Shown: positions 32,910 to 45,060 of the stretch, one piece after another
Layout: each line of letters starts with the position of its first letter
Position numbering within the stretch: the first letter of the stretch is position 1
NCBI GenBank assembly: GCA_021527695.1
Contig: JAKFAO010000010.1
Location: 62,001 to 126,000 of the forward strand
Direction: 5' to 3'
DNA from: Naematelia aurantialba
Lineage: Eukaryota; Basidiomycota; Tremellomycetes; Tremellales; Naemateliaceae
Length of the DNA: 64,000 nucleotides
Made by a program: the position numbers and the translations under genes
The notes under the pieces: model-generated
Databases searched by the model: none
Told to the model about the DNA's origin: nothing
What the model saw: only the letters and a program-made list of their open reading frames with translations

Positions 32910-32918
32910 CCGCCACCC
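32910..32918 (+). other. Left 9-bp target-site duplication
   Basis: CCGCCACCC directly abuts the left end of the transposon and is repeated exactly at 42554-42562 beyond the right end. Nine bases is the usual length for MULE insertions. Confidence 0.85.
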
Positions 32919-33051
32919 GCAAGTATATTTTAACCCTCCTTTAAAATAAATCATCACCGACCAGGACCCACCTTGTGTATTTTTGCCAGTACTTTTGCAT
33001 TTTTTTGACCGACCACTTGGCATATTCCCTCACTTTCATGAGATCTCGATT
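32919..33051 (+). repeat. Left terminal inverted repeat of the MULE
   Basis: Begins GCAAG and, after a small mismatch zone of four or five bases, matches the right end exactly from ttttaaccctcc to gagatctcgatt. An internal ttttaaccctcctttaaaa stretch is itself partly palindromic. Confidence 0.9.
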
Positions 33052-33487
33052 CGAGCCTGCCTTAAGCATGCAGCGCAGCTGAATCTGTGTGTGCTTGATG
33101 ACCTTCTTGGCCTTCAAGATGGAAGGTTCTTCGATTCAAGTTCAGAGCTAGATTACCATCAAAGTGGTCAACCCCCTAGATCTGTCTCGAATCCAGGTCT
33201 CGAATCTAGCCTAAGTCTCCTATGCACTGAATGACAGATAAAGCCGCATAATCGAGACCATTCGGAAGCGATTCTGCTAGTGTAGCATCAATCAAAGGAT
33301 TCTGACCCTGTAGAACATCACTAAACCGTACAATATCACTCAACGCCGGCAGGCAGACAAACAAAGATTCCCCATCACACGCAAACACTCTGTGTACTGA
33401 TTTTGACGAACTTTTCGAGTACACCACATCCAGAGAGCTCGGCACAAGACTTTCAGGCATTATCAGCAACTTACATATCAATTCAGG

Positions 33488-36055
33488 ATGGCTACCGCTG
33501 CTGAGATTCACGACGCAAAGGCTATCGGGCCAAATGCCGAAGAATGGGTGCGCTCGATCCGTGAAGACCCTGTTTGGAAGAGCCCGGCAGCCAGACGTCG
33601 GTTCGAACAGAGATTCGGTGGTCCCATCCAAGACTGGCAATGCTCTGCAGATCGGTACTTTCCACCGTCGGCAGCGAGGCTAGGTCTCCATCGAATCGAC
33701 TTGGAAGACGGGGGTTTGACCACCATCCCGAAAACTGCTCACCGGGGCGTGAATTGTGAGGGATCTGGAAAAAAGGATCATATTTCGAACTGTCATCCAG
33801 CGTTTATTTATGAGTAAGTCGGGATCTACACGCCCATCTTGAATCGAGCTGACGAAAGCAGACATCCTTCTTTGATTTGTCCAAATTCCGATTCTATTCA
33901 CAGCAAGACTTTTGTTACAAAGTGGCAGCTCAATGGACGAACAAATGTCTGCCTTCATTGCTATGTGAAGCCGGAAACGAGTTGCGCTTTAAAGAATGTC
34001 CAACTACCTTACACTGGGCGATGGCATATTCTGCCTACACTTGAAAGCGAGAGGGATAAGGTCTGGGATATGGTCTTGAATCGAGCAGTCAAGAAGGATG
34101 TGATTGCAACTCCTCGGCAGACACATGGGATTGGCTCAAAATCTCGGGCGACATCATCCTCTATCGCCAGCAAAAGATTGCGAGGGTCCATTTCACCCCC
34201 AAGGCAATTCGACCGTCTCGGGAAAAGAAAGTCTTGGGTTCGAGATGTATCTTCATCTCCAACCCCACATCAGAAGAGGAAACTGCCCATGTATCCGGTG
34301 ATCGATTTGGCGGAGGGTTCGAGCGAGGATCAGGAGGGCGAGAGGGAGCTGTCTGAGGAGGATCAGCTGGCAGATGACGATGAGATTGTGCCAGTTGCAA
34401 GTCCTCAAGCCGGAAGCAGGAGCCGAATTCATTCTTCGATTCGATTCAAAGAGACTAAAGCTCCAGCAAGGCCAGCGGCAGCTCGGATCTTGAAGCAACC
34501 TGGTACATCAACTGCCTTCGAATCGACACGGCACACCTCGAATCCGACACATGTGACTCCTGCTACCTCTCAAGCATCGCCAACGGCCTGGGCATCCATA
34601 GGGCGAACACGAATATCAGCGCCAGCACCAGCACCAGCACCAGCACCAGCACCAGCACCAGCACCGATTGTAACTCGTACCAAAGTACATGCATCGTCGA
34701 GAGATGAACCGGTGGCTACAGTACTGGCAGGAGACCAAGCAGAAGCAGCAGCGGCACCAATGGATTCGACCGTTCTCACGTTCTCTCGGCAGAGGCGCCA
34801 GATCACGCTACAGCTGCCACTGTATCATACGGCATCAGAAATTCTTTTCGACGAACGGGCGCCTCATAATCCCAACGACGTGTCTTATATTCGGCGGGAG
34901 AAACCTCTTTTCGAAGTTCCAGCACACATGCTCCTTCCTATCAACTTGCCGGCAGTCGATTCGGGCTCTTCAGATTTAATTCTGAATGATGCATCCATTG
35001 CTTCGATTCAAGACAGGATTTCGAATAGTCTGAATCAGGTTCCTCCGGAGTACGCAGACATGTCAAATGAGTTGATTCGGGTGGGTACCAAGCTCGGACA
35101 ACTCAGTACTTGGCATGCGGCAAACAACAAAGCTGTGGCAAGAGCAGTCGGTGCTTTCGAGAACGAGCTGCTTGAGGCGAAAGATGCAATTGAGTCTCAT
35201 CGAATAGCAGCAGAAAACTCAGAGGAAATGATGAAGAATCTCGACCGACGCCTCATGAATCTGCTCGATGAGCTCGAGGGCAAGAACAACGAGCTCGAAA
35301 CCATGAAGCATCAGCTCCAATCCATAGACTCTGATGCACGAACCGAGGCATACCAAGTCAGAGGGGAGCTGAGGACACTCGAGGAGCGTTTTCGAACGGC
35401 TGTGAAGGATAGGGAGGCCATCCAATCTACGAACAGCAGAATACTTCGAGAGGTCGAGGAGATGAGGGCAGAGCGAGACAATGCAATTCGCAGCCGGGAC
35501 GAGTCCATTCGACGTCATGCAGAAGCGGATTCGGCAGCGACAGAGAAGGACCAGCAGCTCAAACAGTCTCAGAAAGCGGAAGCCGACTCGCTGCTCAAGC
35601 AACAGCAGCTCGAAGATTCACTGAAAGAGCTCCATGGTCTGAAAACTGAAAACGAACGCCTTGTGGAGCGCATGAAAGTGATGGAGGCCCAGATCAAGGC
35701 GGTAAAGTCAGCACATGTCATGACAAACAACGCTCTCGATGAGGCCGAGTCAGCAAGAGCAGAAGCTACTTTGAGAGGTGAAAAGCTGGCATCTCAGCTG
35801 TCAGAATCCGAAGAGAAGCGAGCTCAGGCCGAGAAACAGCTAGAGGCTGTCCAAGCAGAGAAGGTGCAGGGGGCTAAGGAGACAGACGAGCTTTGAATCG
35901 AGGTAGAGCGCCTTCAGAGGGAACTTGAGGAGCTGCGAAAACAGCCTACCGAGACTCAAGATGAGCCACTGACTCCTCTCCCAGGACCTACTGTCCCAGG
36001 ACCTGCTGCGTCGTCCTCGGAGACTGTTTTGAGGAGATCTACCAGAAAACATTAG
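33488..36055 (+). pseudogene. MULE-encoded coiled-coil protein, interrupted by one in-frame TGA
   Basis: Second gene of the element, exons 33488-33813 and 33862 onward. The N-terminal 170 residues hold paired Cys/His (CHPAFIYE, HPSLIC, CLHCYVK) that could be a small zinc domain. A Ser-rich basic linker with an (Ala-Pro) run follows, then about 300 residues of heptad-type coiled coil from about 35040. The frame stops at TGA 35894-35896, yet the next 52 codons continue the same coiled coil in frame and end in a basic LRRSTRKH before tag at 36053-36055. A CGA-to-TGA change at a CpG explains the break. Function unknown; a transposition partner or DNA-end bridging protein is conceivable. The protein could also work truncated, or through readthrough. 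Confidence 0.65.
34619..34668 (+). repeat. Hexanucleotide repeat ccagca in the MULE coiled-coil gene
   Basis: About eight tandem copies encoding an Ala-Pro run between the N-terminal region and the coiled coil. Confidence 0.8.
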
Positions 36056-36258
36056 GAAGCCCGTTGTAGCGTAAATGTATCTTGAAATATCATCCTCGAA
36101 AGTGCATATTGTCTCTTCGAATCACTTTTCAGTGTCGAGGTGTCAATGACAGCCCTCAAAAACGTAACTTAGACGTGGTTTGGCATAGATTCGAGGAGAA
36201 GATATTGGATTCGAGCTCGTCTCACATTGTAGCTAATTTTTATCCAGGTGCATGAGGC

Positions 36259-39200
36259 TCAAGCAGATGCAGTAGTCTTCTCTATATCTACCGCGTACTG
36301 TCTAACGACTCTACTTATCTGTGATGATCCCCAGACCGAATTCGAGACCGGTTGCAAGACCCAGCTGGACATAAAGAGCTGAATCAAAGACTGCCTCAAG
36401 CTCTCCGCGCGCCGTGTGTTGAAAGTTCTCCCTGACATACCAAGCGCATCTCTGGTGGGCATGATATTTTGGCTGAGCAGGAGAGCCGACGCCACTGTGA
36501 GGGGTCCACAACTGTGTCCATCTTCCTGTTGAGGCCAATCCAGGAGTTCCATCATTTTCTGATCCGGTTAGCAAGGCCAATTCGCCACTCACTGGGGAAT
36601 TCGGAGCAAAAACCCAATCCTCCAAAAGTGCTCTGTCGACTGCATTCTGCTTGATCTCATACTCGAATCTTGTCCTGAAGATGGCAGGGATGCTCTGATA
36701 GAACATTCATTAGCAATTAATCCTTTCTGGAGCATCTCTCACCTGCTCCAATTTTTTCGAGTCACATTTGCCACTCATGCTGTCATAACGCACGACAATC
36801 TTTTCTGGGCCGAAGACAGCCATGAGAGACCAATGAGCATTTTCGTTTACAAATGCAAGCGTTGTGCGCTGTAGCCAAGCCGAAGACTTGCCAAACAACC
36901 ATTCGGAGGGGATTGACCCTCCTGCAGAAACATACAAAGACGGGTTTTCCGGATGGTCCTTCACACACCATCTTCCCAGGCTGGTTTCTCTCCGAGCAGT
37001 TGTCAAATCTTCGAAAGCTTCGCCAATGGGGTGTCCTAATGCAGCACGTCTCCTGACCAGACTCATGCCGACTGTCACAAGGGCCTCCATCCAGTCGTCA
37101 GCCCACCAATCAGTCACACTGAAACCCGCTTGAAGTGTTTTTAATGGGAGACCCATTCTTTGACCAAAGATGACGACAAGATTGTACTGGCCTTCGTAGT
37201 CATCGTATCTGAGCAGGTGTTCGCGAGATGCTTCAAGGTGTGCCAGAATTTTGTGAAGTGATGCTTGATTGTATGCCCTTGGGGATTCGAGTGCTCGAGT
37301 GGTGACCATGGGGACAATCGACTTTGCCTGCGAAAATTTGATAGATTTGAATCGAAGTATTACATTTGGCTCAAGCAGCTCTGGGACGACTGAATCGTCC
37401 AGTACATGTTTAGGTTCGGATGGTCGACTCCTTGCTTTGGATGGTGGCTCTGCAATTTTAGAGTCGAATTGTGAGGAAACTTTCGATTCGAATCGATGAT
37501 TGACTGCTTTATGTCTCTTCCCAATGTCATGTTGAGCTGATTGCCTGTCTTGAAGATCTTTCCAGCTATCAGCTTTGACATTCTAAGACAGGTCGGCTTA
37601 CTTCTCTTTCTGCCAATTGGCACAACTGGTTCTTTACCCAGCGACACGTCCGAAATGTCCAAACGCACGTACCAAAAGGCCACTGGCATTCGGCCGGCCT
37701 CAAATGCATTCGAAAGCAGATGGATTCGATGAACTTGCTCGTCATCAATCTCAAACCATGCCTCGTCCTTGCGAAGGAAAACGGTGTAATGCGGAGGATG
37801 CTTGTGGTTGACTTGCTGGCATATAATCCCGCCAATCCGATACTGAACAACTTGCCTGAGCAAAATATCAGTCCTTACAGGTATGTCGATGTTCGAATCG
37901 ATCAGAAGGAACTCTTCGAATGAGTGGAGCTGACTACTGTTCCAGGTGACTTGGAGGAATAGAATTGAAGGATTAGATTCGAAGTCCACAGTATGCTTGA
38001 ATTCTCCCGTTTTATGACAGGTAGCGCATGTTCGCTGCCGGCTGAATGTGAGGAAATCTGAGAGAAGTTCTCTCAGAGATGCTGTATGACCAAAGGCCTT
38101 CTTCTTCAAAAACTCTGAGCCCTGGAGTTGTATCGAATATCGTTCTTTGGCTTCCTGGCGAATTGAGTTGCAGTTGGGACATCTATCGACAGTGATCGCT
38201 CGCAAGTTGAAGAAGCTTCGAGCTAAGTCACCATGGTCTCCCCTGCTGACCAGAACCATCATTCTCTCAAAGAAGATGCCTGGACTGTCACAGCCATCTA
38301 AGTGGAGCTCATCTACATCGTGGTCAGCACATGGTCGAAAGGCTAGGAGTTAACAAGTACCTTCCAAGGCTAGTCTTAAATTCGGAATGTCAATGACTCC
38401 CGTTCCACTTGATCTCGCATGAAAGGCTCGCCATGTATGTAATACACGCGAATTCCGCCCACAAGACATGGATTCGATTGAGCTGAGACCAGCCGAGACA
38501 AGTGATTCTCTGCTCAATAGGTGAAAGACTGTTAGAATATGACTGATGTTATCGTGATTTCGAGCACCCAATGGTCGTTTCGGTGCTGATTGCTCCTGGA
38601 TTTTGATGGCAAGAGAGCTCCGCTGACCTTTTCTACCCAATTGCAGGGGGACAATTTTTCGGGGTCGACCAGTTGGTGGCGAGTGGATCTTCACAGCTGG
38701 AGAGGTTTCGATTTCTATATGTTTGGCCCAGAGATCTTCTCCAGTCTCTAGGTGTAGCGAACTCCTGTTGCCAGTATGGCGTCTAGAGATGGGGGATGTC
38801 GCATGTCGAAAGTGCTCATCTTCGGAGCTTGCCTTGTCTATTCCCATGAATCTGCTTGAAACCGCTGCCACATCCCCATCCGGCTGATCCCCAAGTTTCC
38901 AATCGACAACAGGGCTCTTCCAAAACTCAGTGACATCTCCAATATCATCTCGAATGTTGACAGTGTCGTCATTATAGTTGTGGACATGTGGGGAGGCCTC
39001 TTCAAATCGATTCGAGTCTCGAAATTGTCCGCGAAGTATCTTGCCAGAAATGTAAGCAGTTTCTTCTTCGTATGAATTGACGTTGCCGGCAATTCGGTAG
39101 ACAACCATGGCCCAGAGGTGAGGACAGCGTTTTCCAGTTTGCTGGAACTGCACACATGTGCAAGTTTCTCGTCCATTCGATTCGAGCGTGCCGCAAAATT

Positions 39201-42156
39201 GTGTGACTGCTGAATCACCTGCAATTGCCCGATTAATGACTGGATCCACTCGAAAGGCCATCTGGAGAGCGCCCAACTGGTACGCAAGCCCAATATGTGT
39301 GGTGGGATCGATGAGATCTTGTTGCCACATTTTTAGGCCTGTGGTGATGGCATTCACCAAATTCGGATCGGGTCGCGCTTCTTTATGCTCGAAAAGCTCA
39401 TAATAAGGAAAGTATTCCATCAGAATAATTTGAATCAAGCGATCCATGCTTTCGAATCGTCAGCCTGCAGAATATGACCAGAATATCGTCTCTACTTACC
39501 GTTTGTTGACGCGACAAGACAAAAATGTCCGGTCAAATACTCGGAACGCCACTTCCGCATAATTGTTAGTCGACCAGGGGCCATCCCTGTTGTAGTGTGG
39601 TGGAATACCATAATCGACACAATATGGGCGCCAGCTGTCGTCGAACCAATACTTCGAGAGGTAAGTGCCAATTTTTTGCCAAGCCGCTCCATCGTCCCTC
39701 GCGATCGCATTCACATCCGCCCCCAAAGCCTTGAAATATTTAGGCCACTCGGCCTCTATTGGGCATCGTTGAGCCTTTCGAAGCGCTTTCATGTACATGT
39801 TGAGTTGAGTTGCGCCTTGTCTGTCTCGAGGGAAAGCCGTTTGCCCGTTGGATTTGCAGGCCTGCATGAAATGAAATTGGCATACTCGAATCGGTAAACC
39901 TGGAAAGACGGTCCGTATTGCATTGCGCTCTGCGGCGCTGCGATCGATCATCATAAATGCAGGGCAAAAGCCTTCACCGTCGTCTCCGGCTACAGCCAGT
40001 GCTCGAAGATATAGTAATTCTTGTGTTTCCTTGTCCGTGCCGTCGTCTCGATTCGAATATTCGTCAACTAACTTCGAAGCCAGCTGATTTACGCTCTTCA
40101 GGATCGTTTGCAGGAATAAAGTATATATTTGTTCAGTAGCAGTATTTGATACCATTACAGCGACTGCACCATGAGCTCTATTGGTGCTCAGGCAAGAGGA
40201 ATTAAACCTACTAGGAATCATGCGGTGGAATTCATTGATAGTGCTTAGAATGGTCATGGGACATCGAAAAGCATTCTTGTTGCGCCAGGAGGAGTCCATA
40301 TACATCCCCCGTTCCACTGCATGAAGCAGAGCATTTTTTAGACCAGATTTTGGTCCAATGATGCATTCAAATCGGTCTCCAGGCTTGAATTCAGAGTTCA
40401 AATCTGACAGACACGGATAATGGACACTGTTTGAGTTCACTGTATCAGAATCATTTCATATGAAGACACAAAAGCAAAGACGTACTGCAAGAATGCCTCG
40501 GGAGAACGTTTAGATAAGATCTCAATCGCTGCCAGAGGATCACGATCCAGGCGTTTCTTCCGTGAGGCAGCTAAAATCGCCGACCGGAAATCTTTGTCTT
40601 TTGGCTGTCTCCATGGACACTGCAATCGAATGAAACGAGCATATGGATGTTCCTTAGCTATCTCCTCCCATTCTACGCAGGAATCAAATCAGTTTCGAAG
40701 TGGTGATGGGAGCTCGAATCCATTCTGAACTCACGCCTCTTCAATTGCCCGGGTGTCGAAGAGAAAACAGATGCCATGTCGCACAGAATCCTGCGCACAA
40801 ATGGGGAAACATCGAGGAGCTCCATGTCCGGACAATGCTGATGGCCTGACGTTTCGAAGATCGTGCATGTCTTTGTGAAGGTTTGAGCAATGCTGACCTG
40901 AAGCTAGACCCAATCAGTTCCGCAGCACACTGCCAAGAATGAATATGCTTACAATCAGCTTGGCTGTACATGAAAACCTGTCTCGAATTGGTCCTGCGTT
41001 TGCTGCCATGGATCCCTCGTCTGAATTCGATGAGCAGTCTTTTCGAAGTAGATCCGCCGCTAGTTGTACTTCCTCCTCAAAGGTTTCCGGAATATGAAGC
41101 ATGGCTCGACTTCGAATTTGCTCGCATGCCCCAGCACAACTATACACGGACCTCCATAAGATCCGCTCTGATCTAGATGCTGCTTCACTTCCTTCAAAAT
41201 GGAAATTGCAGCGTCGAGCTCGGAGATCCGCCGGTCGGGGACCAGGTGGATCAAGAAATTCGATTCGAACATCTGGTGCGGCTGTGTGATGATCGAATGT
41301 CCATTGTTGTGGCTGTAGAGCATCAGAAGGTCTGCCGCAATCTTTAACAACATACCATTTTATCAATGAATGCCGGAAATTCATCCTGTGGTATCTCTGT
41401 CTGTTCGAAAGATAGTGATGGATGCTGCGAGAGAGGTCTTGCATGAAGAAAGCCTTTTGTGATCCGAACTGAGGGAAGACGTGCAGGGTGGATAGTGCGC
41501 CTCTCAATGACAGAAATGGCACTCTTTGGCAATTTCTTACGGCTGCATACCGAAGTTTCGATGATATTTCGCTCTCTTCTGGCTGCAATTCGATGATGCG
41601 ATGGAGCGGAATGATTATTGCTACCTGACCGTGTATTTACTGAGCTTGGGGAGTGAGCACTTCGAGGTAGAGGTGTCAGGCGACGTGGAGAGTGCCTCAA
41701 GCTGCCGTAGTCGGGCTCGGGGACAATTGCTTGTTCGATTTCAGATACTGAAGGGTCCCGAAACCTGGAACTGGAATAGGTCGGCTGATTTCGAATTTGA
41801 GTGAAAGGCAGTGAGATTTCCGAAGCTGTTTTGGCGTGTTGTCCTACGGTAAATGACGCTGTTGAGGGGGCAATGACCGACGATTCGGAGAATCGATTGG
41901 CACTTTCATGAACGCTGTAGGTCGACACCGAAGAGTCTGATTCAGAAACTGGATTCGGGATAGCATCAAGTGCCCTTAATTCAGCCTGTTCTGGCTCTGC
42001 TAAGTCATGAAGCACGACAGAAGTTGAAGCCACAGGTGGGGAAAGCACTTGGAAGTGTTTGCGTGGTCGTCCTCGCCGCTTTCGAGGAGTGACAGCCTTG
42101 AGCAGGGTCCCTCTTGGCAAAGAGCCAATTATCTTCGAATGGTCTTTGATGGCCAT
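36259..42156 (-). CDS. MULE transposase region: AT-hook, DDE, SWIM, USP-like and ULP1-like domains
   Basis: Read downward from the ATG at 42156. First exon: AT-hook KRRGRPRKH within 30 residues, then a Ser-rich stretch. The DDE transposase lies in 39496-40440, with MMIDRSAAERNAI (second catalytic Asp near 39943), VCQFHFMQA, and TNNYAE giving the catalytic Glu (near 39553). Next exon 38350-39447 has a SWIM finger, CTCVQFQQTGKRCPH. One intron later (donor at 38367, restoring ALEDELHLDG) comes a ubiquitin-protease-like region: SMSCGRN, two zinc pairs CPNC and CATC, and HYTVFLR with WFEIDDEQV. Further exons (36710-37309 and below) form a C48/Ulp1-like domain: NAHWSLMAV (His), VRYDSMSG (Asp) and QQEDGHSCGP (Gln, Cys). 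Whether all parts are one spliced protein or two genes is not settled, and exons between 40440 and 41344 are only partly resolved. Confidence 0.7.
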
Positions 42157-42419
42157 GATGCGATACAGTTAGAAGGAGTGTGATGTGGTGAGCAGCTGGA
42201 CAAGACCCAGAGTCAGATACCTGCAGCACCATGACATCAAGTAGTAACTGCGTATAAAATAGAATATGGATGTTGAGAGAAAGGACCTAAGATCAGTGTC
42301 TGTTTGAATCGTGAGAAAAAACAGATTCGGGCGCGTGCAGCAATGGTATCCAACTCGAATTGATATGCTACGTCTTTGAACGATAGATTCGTGCTTTATA
42401 CATCGGATTCGAGGGATGA

Positions 42420-42553
42420 AATCGAGATCTCATGAAAGTGAGGGAATATGCCAAGTGGTCGGTCAAAAAAATGCAAAAGTACTGGCAAAAATACACAAGG
42501 TGGGTCCTGGTCGGTGATGATTTATTTTAAAGGAGGGTTAAAATAATTCTTGC
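42420..42553 (-). repeat. Right terminal inverted repeat of the MULE
   Basis: Reverse complement of 32919-33051 apart from the short mismatch zone next to the outer GCAAG. The near-perfect match over about 115 bp suggests a fairly recent insertion or recent gene conversion of the ends. Confidence 0.9.
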
Positions 42554-42562
42554 CCGCCACCC
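42554..42562 (+). other. Right 9-bp target-site duplication
   Basis: CCGCCACCC, identical to 32910-32918, immediately outside the right inverted repeat. Confidence 0.85.
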
Positions 42563-42681
42563 GCCATTGAGCGCCGCCGCGCCACGTGGATATCGCGCGC
42601 TCGTCGAGTGCGTTTCAGTGGTCAGCGTACTCGTACTTTGTATTCAGCAACATCTCGTCGCCTTGGCTTGGACGACCGGCC

Positions 42682-44465
42682 ATGATTCGCAAGATACCTG
42701 CAAATTCGCGGTACCAGGACTACCATGATCCGCTAGGTCTGTCGGCGTACGATTTCAACGAAGCGATGCAGAAGCTGTATGGACTGGTATGCGAGTTGTC
42801 CGGTACGTCCTCTCGGCTCTCATGGTCACAGCCGGCCACTTGTTACCTCACGGCTACTTGTTACCTCATCCTCCGTCCCTGCTCTCATCCTTACCCTTCA
42901 ATGACCCCTCCTCGCATGACTCCCGACACTCTCCCCGGCACCCTCCGCATTTCTCCCGAGCTCGTACGTGGGAGTAGCGGAAGTCGAAATGGACGACGAG
43001 AGATGCTGATGAGAGTCGGGTGTAGAGCAGAACGAGAAGAATGTGGCTATGATCGCCGAGCTCAAGGCTCGAAACGACAACATCAAAGGCCAGGCTGCAC
43101 ATGTCGGGAATGGCTTCCCTCTCAGGCGCTTTAATTTGGACATCTCGGATGGTGAGTAACTGAGCCTGTCACTGTTCTCTTGGGTCCAACTCTCCGAGTC
43201 CACTCTGGTCCAACTCTTTGAGTGCGGCTCCGACTCTTCGACTTCATCATCAGGTCTCACGCATCTGGTCCAAGGGATGCAAGGGACTGAGAGGCTGACG
43301 ATATGCCTGTAGAGGAATTTCAGACCGAATTGGAGCGGTTTGCAGCGCACTTGGTGTTGGAGAACCAGCAGCTGCAGTACGATAACAAGCAGCTCAGCAC
43401 GTTGCTGAAAGAGTACGAGGGGACGCTGGATAATGTCATGGGCAAGTTTCGTGGTATCGCGGTATGTCCACGTCTTCTCCGCGCTCAGCATCCCGCCGCT
43501 GCAGCCCCAGCAGCAAGCTCACCCTCACCCGACCGACGATGCTGACCGACCCACTCGACCGCCTACGCTGACCGCTGTCTACGTAGCACGCATCACAGCA
43601 GCACGATCTGTCTCTACACTCGTACTACACATCCTTGCTGCAGACACTCCAGACTGCGCACTCCTCCGCCCAGCTACACGACAACACCTCGCTCTCTCTC
43701 CTCCTTACGCGCCTCTCCACACTCCTGCGTTCGGCTCTGCGCTCGATGGGCGGCGAAGAGCCTGATCCTGCGCTGCCGGGCCTCCTGACTGAATTGTCCC
43801 ATCTCGCAAACGGCGCCGGCGGCCATCCGTTATCCGATGCGAGCTCGTCCCCTCCTTCCTCGCCTTCGTCTTCGAAATCAAAGAAGAGCGTCCTTCCTCG
43901 AGCGCCTGCGCGGCCGGCTCCATTCCCCGGCTTCTTACCTGGCTCGACAGGGGGGTATTCAGGCACAGAAGGGCAGGCGGACTGGGCACTGGAGCGAGAG
44001 ACGGAGATAGAACGACTTCGAGCGGAAAACCACGCTCTGCGCGACATCTTGGCCATCTCGACAGACCTGCCGCCAGTGACTGAGGAGATCCAGACTGAAA
44101 CAGCGATCGAACACGAGTCGCCACATAGCGAGGACGTGAGTCGCAAGTCGAGTCTGACGGTCGAGGACCTCTTGGAAGGCGCAGCAATGGAGGAAGCCAC
44201 TGCCGGCGGTCGAGATCCATTCAGCTCGGGCGCATCCCCCGAGGACAGTGGAGCGGACGGCAAGCAGATCTTGCTAGCGTCGTTACCGGACGGCGAGGGG
44301 GAGGCGACCGCTGCAGGAGTGGGCACGGGCCTGGGCACAGGCGCAGGCCCAGGAGTCACGATGCGCGGAAGACCGTTGTTGGCGGAATCAGTGTTGGGGT
44401 TCAGCGCGACTCCGCCCGAACACGTGTTTGAGGAGGAGAGGCTGGAGGACGGCGAGGGGATTTGA
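42682..44465 (+). CDS. SIKE/FGFR1OP2-like coiled-coil protein (probable STRIPAK component)
   Basis: Four exons (42682-42802, 43026-43151, 43313-43461, 43587-44465) give 424 residues in frame. The N-terminal helix YDFNEAMQKLYGLVCELSG is followed by coiled coil with LENQQLQYDNKQLSTLLKEYEGTLDNVM, split across residues about 90-125, and later ERLRAENHALRDILAIS. This order, with the LLKEYE-x-TL core and the second ENxxLRxxL helix, fits the SIKE1/FGFR1OP2 family, whose fungal members belong to the STRIPAK phosphatase-kinase complex that controls hyphal and sexual development. The rest is low-complexity Ser/Pro/Gly. The gene starts only 120 bases beyond the transposon, so the element may now lie in its promoter. 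Confidence 0.6.
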
Positions 44466-44790
44466 GCGCGCACGAGGCCGCCAATGTAGGTATTGTAGTT
44501 GTACGCTGTGCAGGCTTGTAGCCTTCTCTACACGGTTTCATGGTATGCGACGACATCTCACGAAGCCCGAGGAGATCATCCCGGCACGAGCAGCTCATCG
44601 CGTACCCACTGCACAGATCCGAGTCGCTGGTGAGCGTTCACGATGTGTTACGACTGAAAAATGCGCCGTTCTCTGCCAGTGAACAGCTTATGTTCGATTG
44701 CGAGACGTGAGACGAATAGATCAGTAAGGGACGAATGTGCATGTTCAATGCATGTGCGGAAAATTCGATGGCTCGCCAATAGATGGCACG
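44466..44790. other. Intergenic region between converging SIKE-like and inositol kinase genes
   Basis: About 325 bases between two converging stop codons; holds both 3' ends. No gene or strong hairpin seen. Confidence 0.5.
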
Positions 44791-45028
44791 CTACAATGGC
44801 GGCACGTCCTCTGCCTGTACTCTTACGACCTCTCTCCGCTCTTTGACTAATTCTGCCAGCTTGTGCAGGCCCTTCAACACGCCCTGGTCTGGTCCCTCAC
44901 CCTGCACCAGCCTGGTATGTGCAAAATCGATCATCGTCACTGATAGAGGGGGACATCGGCGGGCTCTCCTCGCATCCGCCCGCGGCCCGTCGTCGGGGTC
45001 AGAATTGGACGACGTCGATGAGCTTAGC

Positions 45029-45060
<32 letters not shown>

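Larger units (their letters stand above)
32919..42553. mobile_element. Mutator-like (MULE) DNA transposon, 9,635 bp
   Basis: Bounded by inverted repeats of about 133 bp and flanked by a 9-bp direct duplication. It carries two converging coding units: a coiled-coil protein on the plus strand (33488-36055) and a large minus-strand transposase region (36259-42156) with DDE transposase, SWIM zinc finger and two peptidase-like domains. TNN-x-x-E and C-x-C...C-x-H signatures place it with the MULE superfamily; KDZ-type elements also carry SWIM and Ulp1-like domains and are the main alternative. It sits between the THO7-like gene and the SIKE-like gene and breaks neither. The interior is AT-richer than the flanks and unusually dense in TTCGA/TCGAA words. 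Confidence 0.85.

Noticed and set aside
32919..42553. Starship/captain element or retrotransposon
   Set aside because: No tyrosine recombinase, reverse transcriptase or LTRs; inverted ends, 9-bp duplication and DDE/SWIM motifs fit a MULE.
43625..44473. 282-residue minus-strand frame opposite the SIKE-like gene
   Set aside because: Shadow of a Ser/Pro/Gly/Glu-rich coding exon; the plus frame splices into a conserved coiled-coil protein.
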